A DNA stretch of 64,000 nucleotides from Edolisoma coerulescens (lineage: Eukaryota > Chordata > Aves > Passeriformes > Campephagidae): contig VWZW01000874.1 of the NCBI GenBank assembly GCA_013397115.1, positions 235,130-299,129 on the forward strand, in the 5' to 3' direction. Positions 1-12,500 of this stretch are shown here, piece by piece. The first letter of the stretch is position 1. Each line of letters starts with the position of its first letter. The position numbers and the translations under genes were made by a program. The notes below the pieces were generated by a model, which saw only the letters and a program-made list of their open reading frames with translations, had not been told where the DNA came from and ran no database searches.

Positions 1-1100
1 GAGGTGAAGTCTTTTTGGCAAAAATAAGGAGATGTCAGATTCATAATGTGATCCCTTAAAGGAAAACATAATCAGCTAGAGACAAAAAAAGACTTGTAGC
101 TGCTTTGTTTTCCTTCTGCTTTAGTAGTTGCTAGTGCTGTGGACCCTTCTGAATGACACAGGCCCTTTTTTGTTGTAATATGTTTCGCTCCAAAGAGTTT
201 TTACATTATTTTATGGCTGTTTAGTGCTACAGACACTGTTTTACAGGGGCAGGATCTCCCAAACTAAATGTATTTTTATAAATGAAGGGTACACATGCTT
301 CCCTCTTGCTGCATCTCTGCTCTCCCTACAGCTGTGGCCTGGAGCGGCGCAGAGTTTTGGCTCCCAAGTTTTTGGCTCTTAATGTTAGTTTTTCATATTC
401 CATATTCCTGCAGTTTGGTCAACAAACCTTACCCCATATTACAGCCTTTTGTAGATGTCATGCGTTTAGGTTTCTGTCATGAAGAGGGAACAAATGACCA
501 CATTCTGCTGTATTTTATGCAATTTTATTACAGAAAAGAGTAATTTTTTGCAGCAGTGAAGTTGGAGTCTCCAGGGACTGGCCCAGTTCAGCAGCTGTTT
601 TTCCTGGGCCGACCCGGTGGTGCTGTGTTTTGGTTACCTCGGGGACCAAGCCTGGCTGTTCTTTCTGGAAGTAGGAGCTGTATTATTTTTATGCCTTTAA
701 AAGAGGATGATTCCTGCCTACATTTGATGACTTGCTGCCTGGAAGCTGACAGTGATTTCCTCAGGGCAGGCAAGGGTCAGGAGCTGTTGGTGTGCCCAGA
801 GGGATGTGTCCCCGCCAGGCAGGGGCACAAAGGCTCTGCAGAGCCTCAGTGGATGACCTGTCAGCAGCAGGTGACACCTGGCCCTTGTCTGCCCCTCTCA
901 TAACTGATGGACACTGGGGAGCCCTGGCAATGGGGAGATTCAACCAAACCTGGAGAAAAGGCCCCTTTGTAACTCACTGAAAGCTGTTCTGAGGCTGAGC
1001 CTTGCAGTGGCGGCCCCTGAGTAAGTTCCTTTCAGCCCTTCTGAGAAAAGCAAAGCACCTGAACTGTGGGTCTGTAAAAAGAGGTGGGTGAGCAGAAGGT

Positions 1101-1155
1101 TCTAGAATAAATTATAGAATGGTTTGGGTTGGAAGGTACCTTGAAGATCACGTTG
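1101..1155 (-). mobile_element. CR1 LINE 3'-end fragment
   Basis: The plus strand reads AGAATGGTTTGGGTTGGAAG, followed by a GGGACCTTAAAGATCA-like stretch with two changes. This is the reverse complement of the well-known 3' end of avian CR1 LINEs, whose tail consists of TTCTATGA repeats. A degenerate copy of the tail is visible just upstream as TAGAATAAATTATAGAAT. The element is severely 5'-truncated, as most avian CR1 copies are. It supports a bird origin for the window. Confidence 0.8.
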
Positions 1156-4100
1156 TGCTTTTGCAGAGGACCCACGAGTTGGGGAGAGTGAGATGCAAGA
1201 GGCATGTCCTAAGGAAAGGGAGGAAGAGCTTTTCTGTAAAGGAACAAAATATTAATGCAGTCCAAATATAGAGATTATATCCCCTAATAAGTTTTAGTCT
1301 GTAATGTATATTTTTCCTAAGGATCAAATGTAGTGGAAATTTTTATTACTCAGAGTTCCTCTGTATCTAGAGGGACTATAAGTTTATAAGTAACGCATTA
1401 AGTGTTACCTGTGATCTTCAAAGTACACATGAAGGGCTAGATTAAACTGTATACTGGTTTTGTTTGTGATAATACTGCACAATCATTAACATTACCTGTA
1501 TTATTCTTCAAAGATGTTCATGACCCTCATAATGATTTGAAGCTGGTTGCTTTATACTGCTGCAAATCATTAGTGCATTATAAGTAAGACTTTATAACGA
1601 CCTACTTTTTGTTTCACTAAATTTAAAAGAAGCTTTGTTAATTCTGACAACAAGTGGAAAAACGCAGCAGTGAATCTGTTCTCAAGTGATATACCTTAGT
1701 ATATGGAGGATCCTGGTGTGAAGAACTTCGAAAATAATCATGGTTTATTAGCTGCACAGTCTTTTCCCCTTTGTTTCTATTCATTTAATTTAAAGTGAAA
1801 CAACTCAGCATGCAAAACTAAAATTAGCTGCAAAAAAGGTGTAAGTGAATAAACAGGCAAATCCATTAGAGTCGATGGGTTATTGGATCCCTTGCCATTC
1901 CTCAGATGGCGGCCTATTAAAAGTGGTAATGTCTGCCTCCAGCATGGCCTTGAGGCACGAAGAAGGCCAAGACAGGCATATTTCACATGCATCAGACACA
2001 AGAATTAAATAGACCAATGTTCCCTAAAAGACTGAAGTACATCTCTTTCTGACGTTCATCTCGGGCAAAAATTCATTGATCTCAGTATGTCCCTTGGCAA
2101 TTATAAAATATTAAATCCAAGTCACACTTTTCTAGTTGGCTTAATTTTTTCTCTATTCACAGCTTTCTATTTGATCAATTTTAACAAGTTAGGAATAGCA
2201 TCTAATAATAAAATAAAAACTGCAGAGTGAAAAAGTTTGTTCATTTCACATTCTTATATTTTTATATTTAGTCTTTAGACGTGCCTGTCATTTTATTGTG
2301 TTTTAAATAAATCTGCACACTAAATAGATGAAAAGGACATATATTTATACACTCCAAAAACCCCGCCATGTGCTCCTTTGAATTAGCAGTTTCTTTTTAA
2401 AGCTCGATATTTGTATGTGGCCATAGTACTGCAGTGAAATCTGTATTTTTAAACTAAATCTGTGTAGTTAATCAGCATCATTTTTCCTACTGTCAGACAC
2501 TAATTATTTCTGCTTCATCTTTCTCTTGTGTCAGGCTGGAAAATTTAATCTTGGTGGAATCTTACTTCTGAATTAGTACTTACATGAGCATTTTTGTTTG
2601 TTTGTTTTAACTGAAATTTGGATTTGTTTGTGTAAACACCAGTCAAGCAAAATGACAGATAACCGTTCAGAAGCTGTATCTGTTTTAATATAAATGTGGA
2701 GATTGTAACATTTGTTCCAGCACAACGAATGTCTTTACTGATGAGAGAATACCATGGGGAGATTGTTTCCATCCAGGCATTCTACCTGTTGTATTGGCTT
2801 GTTCCCTTCCTGCTCGGGACTCTCATCTGGGTGGCACCTTCCAGCCCTCCATTCCTTCAATAAGTTCTTTGGCCAACAGCTAGAAGCAGTCTTGGCTGAA
2901 AAGACGTCAAGAAGAATGCTCAGAGTCTTGATTGGCTTTCAAAAAATGACAATTTTGATAATTACTATCAGCAAAATTACCCCATGGAAAGGCAGAGGAG
3001 GCTGATCAGTAGGTCTTAAATTTTCAGAAAAGCAAAGTTTAAGATTTTGCTTTACATTTTGGAAACAAGACCCTGTTGCCATGTCACTTTTCTTTAATTC
3101 ACCTAAGTTGTTTTTTGTTAACAGAAAAACTATTGTAAGTGTTAGTGAGATGGGGGGAAAAGAAAAAGAGAGTGTGGCTGCCGGTGCAGCTCCTTTAGCA
3201 GCAACAGAGAGAAGTCAGCGTGCTGCCCTGGGTGTCCAGTTCTGGACATGGACAGACTGGATGGCTGCTTCTGTGCTGTCTCCATCGAATTGCTAACCTG
3301 GCAAACGTTCCCTTACCCCCGAGCCCGGCGCTGTCAGAGCAGGCTTCCTGGCTCTGGTCATTGTCCTCAGCACAGCTCTCATCCCCCTGCCACGGGGACC
3401 AGCTCACTCCCACGGCTGCACTGAGATCCCTGGGAGGAAAAGGAGGATACTGTACAGCTTCTCGTCCTTGCTTTGGGGCTCCTCTTGGTTGTTTTTGGTT
3501 TTTTGCTGCTCGTGTTAGATTGGTGATTGTGCCTGTCCCCTGCTGTGTCTTTGTACAGTGAATATTGTAAGAGGGCTCATTTCCAGATGGTCGTTAAAGG
3601 TGAATATAATTACCAACTGACCAGCATCCATCTCTCCTGCCTGAGACTAACAGAGGTGTAGGTATGATACGAAATTCAGGAAACACAGGGACGGTGTACA
3701 GCTGACCCAGTATCCCACTAGTTGTTGAGATTTTCTTCCCTTTTTCATAGTAATTGTGATCCAGGCATTTAAAAGTCACTTCAAGAGCAATGTTACTCAA
3801 ATATTGAGGCTTGAAAAAGGCAGATATAATTTTCCCGCTTTAAAATTAATTTTTATATATTCTTCTGGAAGAGCCACATTTTGAAAAAGGTCTACAATAT
3901 GGCCTAGACTAGAGTGTTTGTGTCTATCTCTCCCTGACGTGTGCACATATAGACTTATATGTGTGCTTATAAAATAATTTTTGATTACGTATCTGATTTA
4001 TTATCAGCTGTTTGACATAACATTATAAGCTGTCTCAAACATGGCTGAGAAAATAAAATTAGAAGAGTTGTGTTCTGTGTTTGATGATTATGGGTTGATG

Positions 4101-7100
4101 GGGTAAATTGGCTCTTTCCAATTGGCAGCATTAACTGCTTGTTAGTGTGTTCTGTGCGGTGGTGGTGGTTTGTTGGACAGCCAGCACACCTGTATGACCA
4201 ACCAAAGTTTGATTTCCATTTCTCACCTAATGTACTGGCACGTAATGTATTATTTATTAAAGCCATGATTCTAATTGATGTTTTGTCTAAGCACGTTGGA
4301 TTCAGAGAGCACTTTTTGTTCAAAATACTCTTCCTTTTATTGAGTCCCTGCTGCCATCAACCATACACTCTTAATCTCATGCTATTTATCTCATCTGCCC
4401 CAAACATAATTCTTGCCTGTTTCTTTGAATTTATAAATTGCAGAACTGGGTTTGCTTTTGAAATCCACTTAAAATTCCTTATTTCAAAATGAGACAAAGT
4501 AACTATGGATTTTAACTGTGACTATTCTGAATATTTCCATGACTTTACATGATATGAAAAACTGCCCTTCTCCAGCTAGCAGTTTTATTTTATTCTACAG
4601 AAATAAATATAGCTGTTCTTATTTTTTTTAATTCTTTAAACATAAATTAATGATAGTTTAATCAGTTTTCTGGCTGTTTACATTTTTTTCCAAGTCGGTT
4701 CTGCATCATAATATTTTTGCACATTATATTATGATATAAAAGTAAAATTAATGGCTGTAAAAAGTGACAGAATTCTGCTGTAAGGATGTGCAATATTGTT
4801 TATTAAAATTATGCTGTTTAAAGAACATTTTACTGAACTTCATTTTTCTTGAACTGCATACTAATTTTAAAGGTCAGTGTGGTTAGTTACCATAGTAGTG
4901 ACCTAAAAATAACCTTTCCAGTGTACCTGTATATTTCTGATCTGTAGTGTTAGCATGCAGAAATGTTCTTTCCCTTGGAGTTTCAGCAGCTAAATAAGTT
5001 GCAACCCCTTCAGCTATACTCATAAAAATTTGCTTCCAGACAACATGGTCTGTTTATTGTGTAATAATCGAAATGGCACTAAATTGCAATGATTGCTGAA
5101 CACTTAGGAATTGCATTAACCACTTAAATGCTAAACTATTTTCCATTTTCTTCCTCACTGTGAAGTATTACATTGATTTTCCTCTTAGTTAGAGCTGCTT
5201 ACTCAACCTCTGAGATGAACAGAATATTTTAGTAACCTCATACACTGTCATATTTTGAGTCAATCAGCAGTGACCTTGGCAAAGAATTTTCTGGAGATTT
5301 TTAAAAAAGCTATGAAGCGGAATAGCTGGCAGTGTGCAGCCATGTATCTTTACAGAAAATAGAGGGAAACACAAAACGTCTCTGCCAAATGAGTTTAGTA
5401 CATTATATGGAGGATTAAATCTTTCTCTTCCCCTCTATGCTAGATGGGTTATTTCCTCTTACTTTTAATACACTGCTGCTAAGAAAAATTGGTGAATAGT
5501 TATGAGGCCTTATCCAGGGACTTAATCGCAGCCTGTAATGTGGTGTTGGGAGTGTAATTAAAAATCTAAATACAGTGATAAGTGAAGGATTTTAGTAGTG
5601 CCATTGTATTCTTGGGGGGTGTTGATGATTTTTTTGTTTTCTAACTGTTGTTTGTTAACTGAGGCAAAACACAAACATTAGAGCAGTATCAAACTTCAAG
5701 GCTCCATGGTGGTTGTTAGCTAAACTAGTTGTGTTTCCAAATATTTTACTTTCAAATTGATTTCCTTTTTCTCTCAAACGTTTATAGAGATAAATTCTGG
5801 TCCTGTTTCTTTCTGAGAAAACTTGTCAGAAAAAGCACTGGGGTTTTGGTTTGCATTTTTGTGGGGGGAATTTTTTGTTGGGTTTTTTTTTTTCCTAAGC
5901 AGAACCTTTCTGGAATCTTGCTGCAAAAAAAAAAAAGCGGGGGGAAAGGCTGATACAGGTAAGGAAGAGTTAACTAGAAATGGAGCGGGGATGCTGGGGG
6001 GCAGCAGTGCTGCAGAACATAGCAGTGTTCGTGCGAAGGCAAGTCATTTCCCGAAACACTGCAGACACATGGCCCGAGGCGGTCTAAAACCTTTGGAGAC
6101 CAAAATGGCTCGCAGGAGTTAGAAGTAATAAGGTGTTTTTCCCTTCTTTCTCCTTCACTGAAATTCTGTAAGGTTGCTATGCATTACCAAGGAACAATGC
6201 CACTATTTTTGTGTTTTATATGGGTATTAAGATCCATTACAATTTGACATTTTTAAGATTGGTTATCCTGTAGTTTGGTGTTAAATTGAAGTTGTTTGTT
6301 TTGAATTTAATTCTTTCATTTTTCAGAGGAAAAAAGGCAGCACTGCTGTGCTGATAGCTTACTGAAGTATGCCAGGATTTGATGTTTGAATTTAATGCTT
6401 GCTATCCCAAACTACAGGCAAAATTATCTGTAAAAGAAGTCCTGGGTTTTATATTTATCTTAATATTTTTTTTATTCTGAAAGGTGCTTTCTGGCTAGCT
6501 TTTCACAATCAGGTTGTAGAAGATATTGCACATCTAATATCTTTAAGGCATACAATTTCTGGGATTATTTTTAACACTGTGTTACACACCCAAGTCATAT
6601 TGTGCTTAATGCAACCTGCTTATGATTATTATAACCCTGCGTGTTTGCAGCAGCTAAATAAACTCCACATCAAATAAATTACTGCAGAAACGTTATTAGG
6701 CCAGCAGCAATGTTAAGGACATCTGTTAACTCTTTTTTCAAATGCCCTGTCCTTACTGTTTATTCTAAACATTTATGTTGTTAATTACTACTTAAGTACA
6801 CAAAGTTGGCATTCAGACAAAGCTGCGAAGAGCAGCTGAGGAGGATGAGACAAGTTCATGTCCCATTCATAGCCTTGCTCCGCATGCCACAGTAGCATGC
6901 CTGTAGCTCACTGTTTTAGGGTAAACAGTGGTAAATCGGGACAGAGCAATGGATAATTGACAGAGGTTTCCGTCGAGGTGGTTACAGCAGTGGTCATTGC
7001 TCCAGCCAGTGAGGCCTTACCTCAGTCAGCAAGGCAGAGTCTGAGCAGCTTTCCCCGTTTAGGCCCTAAAAGTCAAAGTTGTTATTAGAGCTGGTGAAAA

Positions 7101-7231
7101 AAAATTTGCTATGAAACTTTCTCTGTCAAAATACATTTTTGTCAAAGATAAAATATTTAGCAAAAATACATCTGTTTCAAAAACATATTTGTCAAGAAGG
7201 TTTCTCAGCTCCAAGATGACATTTCTAGTGA

Positions 7232-7330
7232 GAAAGTGAGTCTATTGCCGAGCGGTTGCAGCCCAGATCTGGGAGATGAAAGATGAATAGTGCCTTAACC
7301 ACTGGGCTGACAAGTCTCTCTGCCACTCAT
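7232..7330 (-). mobile_element. Old tRNA-derived SINE remnant (MIR/CORE-SINE-like)
   Basis: Read on the minus strand, the segment contains CAGCCCAGTGGTTAAGGCAC, which resembles an A-box-bearing SINE head. It is followed by a degraded CCCAGATCTGGGCTGCAAC where the B box would be, and then AATAGACTCAC. The order matches the amniote MIR/CORE-SINE class (GTGGTTAAGGCAC, bold text of GGGTTCAAATCC type, ACTCAC). It is too diverged to name a family and is not a functional tRNA gene. Confidence 0.5.
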
Positions 7331-9481
7331 GTTTGTTATAATGCAGGATGAAAACATTGTTGAGAATTGAAATGTTTTCCGGCTTAGTCTTTATTATAAC
7401 GTAAAACATTACACACTAGAACCCAATTCATAGTTCTTTTAAATATCAATTTTTACATTTGAAATTCACCTGAGACCGTAAGGTGTTCTGCCAGCTGGCA
7501 CCAGCAGTGGTCCAGGGCTCGTCTTCATTTGTAATTTAGTGAATCGCAGATACCTGATCATGAAAACAAACAGGATGCTGTTTTTCAAAGGTTAGATGGA
7601 ACTTGAGAGCAACTCTGGTAAATTAAAACAAACAAGCAGTAATAAAAGGACATGCTGCAATTCTCTAAAGACAGTGTCTAAAAAGTTTCTGTTGGGAAGT
7701 TTGCCAGAATACTGAGAGCTTTTCATCAGCATGATAGAAAAAATAGATACAAAGTAAGGAATATATAACTGTGTTTCGTTTCTGTCATCTGAGTAATGTC
7801 TGATTTTCAAATTACAGTCTTGCCTCTGAATGAGACTGAACTAAACCTGTAGTATATACTTAGAGTATTGCCAGTTCAAGTGTTTTCCTTGCAATTGAGT
7901 TGAGTGTTGGCTTATTGCAGTGTGGCTGTGGAGGATCACAGCTCCAAGAAACCTCTCCTTCACTGATTCACCTGCAGCCAGACTGAGCAGACAAAGGCAG
8001 GGCTGACTGCCTGGAGAGCCCAAGGTCCAGGCTGCAGGATGGCTCCTCTTCTTTGTCCTCCTTCCCCTTGGCCACCCCAGGACGCCCAACGAGGTCTTGG
8101 CCCTGCCCGGTGCCTCTCCCGGGGCAGAGATTCCCACAGGTGCTCCCCAGAGTCTGTCAGATAAGATCACGGGTTGGCCAACTCCTGTTCATGGGCCAAT
8201 GAATTATGCAGCTGGGGTAATTAGATGGTTTTGTTCTGTGAATCAGGATTATGCTCCTGGGGTGCCACCTAGGAAAGTCTGTGAAACTTGCATAATAAAA
8301 AAGTCATTTTTATGCAGAGGTGGAAATACTTTGAATGCAAAGAAGAATTGGTGGGGGAGGGCAGACCCAATGTCCTCCTGTATTTGGAGGCGAAAAGTGA
8401 GGTCCAGTTGTTAACCATTACAGCTCGTATTTCCCTTGCGTTGTACAGGGGCAGGAAGAGGCTATTTTAGTATAAACTCCAAAAGAAACAGACTACTACT
8501 CTCTTCCCCCAAGTAGGGTTGGAAAACATGTGTGGAATTATATATTTAGGGACTCTGTATATTTGTATAGGTACTGTATACTATTTGTGTAATAGGACCC
8601 AGATTACAATTAAATTCAATATGCCTTAATTAAGCCATAGTTTCCATTATATTCTTCAGCTGCGTGTTTTGGAAGACATTTGAGGTAACAGACTAGTATG
8701 TAGTCTTGACTTCTCTAACCTCCATGCGTTACGTTTGTGCCTCAAGATAACGTTGAATAACATATTTAAACTGCTCATGTGTGAAAAAGCAAAATTATAT
8801 CTCACGAACTGATTTCTTCACACATTCAAAAAATCGAATTCCCTTTTGTTCAGATACTAAATGGGAATCCAAAAGGAAGGAATGTTTGTACACAAGACGT
8901 GGTATTTCAAAATGGAGAACATACAAATACTTTTATTGAGAAGGCATTATACTGATTTTAAAAGTTGAGTAATTTTACAAAGGTATTCTTTTACAAATGT
9001 AGTTTTCATTGTGTAGGCATTACAGTCTGGTTCAGTTGATAATGAGTCAGAGTTTACTGAACTGTTATGATTTACTATTTTGAGTTGAATATAGATATTG
9101 TAAAATAGTAATTGGTGATAACCATATTTGATTCTTTCTTCATTTTCGTCATCCATAAGAACTGGTATTGTCAAGTGCTGTAGTAGAAAGTAGAGGGGCG
9201 TATTCTTGTGACTGTGATTAGTATTTATTAAAAATACATTTATGTTTTCCATATGTCTGTGTATATGTAATAGTTTTGCATGGGTATGTATAAATTATAC
9301 CAAAGCCACAGTCTTTCATGGATTTTAATTACTATGTAGCTATTTTTGGAGTTTTTGTAAATGAAGCAGACTTTAAATTTGAAGGCAGTCCACCAGATGA
9401 GCTGTTCTAGCTGGAATTAGAGCTTACTTTCAAATGCCAACATCTATATGAAATAGAACTTGATGACATGAGATGCAAGTC

Positions 9482-9568
9482 TTAAAAGTAAAACAAAATA
9501 AAACAATAAAACACCAAAACAAAACAAAAACCCTACAGCCCAAACAAAACACAAAACCAACAAACCCT
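9482..9568 (+). repeat. A-rich low-complexity tract (AAAAC/CCAAAC units)
   Basis: The stretch is made almost only of A and C in irregular AAAAC and CAAAAC units. No flanking element is recognisable, so it may be the decayed tail of a retroposon or a simple microsatellite-like tract. Confidence 0.7.
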
Positions 9569-12500
9569 AATAGTAATAAAAGTTCCAAATGTCCTCTCTC
9601 AGTTTACAGAATCTGTCCGGTTTTCTGAACTTTGGATAGAACTTAGATTTATTGCAATAAAATTAGCATTTTATTGTTCAATATGATGCTACTGTTTGGG
9701 TTTTATGGGTACACAGAGTAGCAAGACAATAAGGGGTTATAGTGATGGTGCTGTTTGTGGAAAAACCGAGTTAGGCCCGTAGTGGGAGGTGGTTAGACAG
9801 GGACAGCCCTGAAGTGTGCTCCTGGAAAACATGGACTCCGCTGTAGTTCCACCGAAGGGGATGCCCTTTTCTAAATAAGAGCAAGTAGAAACGAAGCACT
9901 TTATAAATGAGTATATAAAGGATATGGCAGGATCTTGAGCAATATTTTTCAGAATAAAGAATGTTCCAGTTACTGATTTATCTTATTCACTGAAAAAAAA
10001 GAAGGCCTGTAGCTCTGAAGGCATAATTTGTTTAAGACCCTGGCCAAATTAAGTCACCTGGGGAGCAGTGGAGGCTTCTGAAGAGCAGTCTATGATCTGG
10101 CCGTGCATTTTGCTGCAATTTAATTTTAAAAGAGTAAGTAGAAGCCAAGATCTAAGAACTGTGGCAGTTAACAGGAAAAGCTGATATGGGATTATTGAGG
10201 TTAGAGTTCAGATAGAACAGATGGTAAAATAGTTATAACCTACTGTACCATATGTTGCTACTGCATGCGTTCAGGTAGCACATTATGTGTACAGCGTGGA
10301 AAGATCAGGGATCCTAGCACAGATTTGTAGAAAGACCAAAAAAGAGCTTGAAAAATTGATTTCATAATTTCAGGCCAGGTTAATGAGAAAGATGTAATTT
10401 TTTAAACCGAACACCAGAACTCGCCATTCCAGAAAGGGATACCAAAAATTAGGCATAACACATAACTGCATCTTTTCTAATTCCCAGAAAACTGAAATGA
10501 ATCTTGTATTTCAGGAAGCCTGTTTCAGGCTCGTTAGACTTGAATTTCTGGGGAAAGTATTTGAAGAAAAAAGAAAATTCACAGCACTTGAATTCAGGCC
10601 ATTAAAAACAGGTTACAGTTTGATTTATTATTTTTGTAACTTTTAATCAGGGGCCAGATTGTCAAAAGAGCATGCTGTCTTATTGAGATGCCAGTGAAGT
10701 GATAAATTTCTCAGTGGAAACAACTGGATCTTCACCAGGTTAGAGTATGTCAGAAAACCTGACTGCTGATCTATAATCTCTGCTGATACTACTCAGATGC
10801 TTTTTAAGGAATCTGGTGTGATACCATGAAAACAGGAAGGTAGAAGACAAGGAAGAGAAAAAAGGGTTAATCAAGTCAGAAGTACTGAGAGGAGAAGTGA
10901 AATAGTAGGAAAGAAGAAAAATGAAGGCAGAGAGTTGTGATTTGGAGTGGTGCTAAAGAGCCTCTGGGCTTGAGATTCATCTCGCATTTTATAATGCTCA
11001 TGTTGTGTTGTATCATAATGCACTTGCTCCTACTGGAGCTGCTGTGCCTCCCCTCCTACTGCCAATGGTAAAAATAGGCCAGTAGCACCATTCCATGCTA
11101 TGGAGCACGCTCGGAATTCCACGCTGTTGTTTCCCTTGGCTCTCTCTCTAATTACTGCAGTAATCCCCTCAGTGTGTGCTCCTGTGCTCAGCGTTTGTCT
11201 GCTTGGGTGCCCTCTCCCAGCATCTGCTGGGTTCTCACGTTGCTGCAGTGGGCTGTGCCAGCTCCTTCCAGAGAGGGGAGTACATTGCACTCCACTGCCT
11301 TTTGTTTAACTTAGCCAAAAATATCCCATCATGAGCCTCTGGTTTGAGCTACCACTTTGGTAAAGGTTTTTCTTTTGAAGTTACAACCTTCTTTTTGTTA
11401 TAATATTCATGTTTATTTTGTTTTGGGAGTAATTAGATCTGACAGACTTGTCAGTTTATACATTGATTATTGTCAAGTGTCAGGACCCATCTGTAGGAGC
11501 TCTTCAGTATGTATCAGATGATTGATTAGGTGATTTTGTGTCTGGCTTAGACTTATTTCTATATTATATTTTAGGATCTTTTTTAATTAGAGTTGTTTGT
11601 AGTGGAGCACTTGTTTTTGACTATCTGGTTTTTAATTTATTTTAAATAATTCATAACTATATATATTGGGGGTGGTTTTAATAAAAGAAAGGTGGTGATA
11701 GTTGTAGTATTTACTTGCTAACTCTTATTTTCTTGAGGTAGTCTGAGTGGTGTTTAAACCGATCAGAATAGTAAAAATGAAAAGTTAGAGATAACTAAGA
11801 GTAGAGCTTTAAGATCTGAAAAAAATGTTTTTCTGCATCAGTGTGTCTCCTCCATGGTCATTGGTAGACTGAAGACATTTATTCTTTATAGAAATTGATA
11901 TGGATTGCCCAATCATTTTGTTACAGCAAGATACAGTTGATTAAGGAATCTTATGGAAAGTTTTTGTGATGAATTTAATCCCACTGTTTATTCAGTGAGG
12001 TGGATCTGGGACAATTGTGAGTGTCTGAAAGGGTTAACTTTACAAAAGACAAGTATGTTTAGGTTTTTTTCAAATAGCTTAGTTTGAAATTTCAGGTTTA
12101 TTCTTTGTTGTTGGCTGTGTTGAATATAAGTGTCTTTAAAAGATTGGTTGTTTGCTTTGTGGTGAAATGGGCTGGAGGAAGATAAGGATTTGGGAATTCT
12201 CAAGGCTTGGCTGTCTTATTTTGTCTAATAATGGAGGGAAAGGAAAAACCTGGATTGACATTTAGAGGTTAGAGGATGGTATGAAGCAGAGGGTTGGTTT
12301 TGGAAGTTTAGGGGCAGATTAGATAGCAGTCTAATGCTCTAAAGCAGAGCAGTCAGAGGTGCTGGAGACATGCAGGTCACCAAGTGTATCTGCTTTGAGT
12401 CCTGATCCTGGTATGGGAGAGAGAGACAGGGACGTGGAAAAGGACTTAGAAAGAGCATGATGGAAACAGCACTTGGTGACCAGGATGTGCAGGGCACTGT

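Noticed and set aside
5840..5945. T12 and A12 runs that could pair as a hairpin terminator or retroposon tail
   Set aside because: Homopolymers in an AT-rich intron pair trivially, and no target duplication or element body is visible.
7232..7330. Functional tRNA gene on the minus strand
   Set aside because: Only an A-box-like stretch is visible. There is no cloverleaf or intact B box, and the layout fits a SINE.
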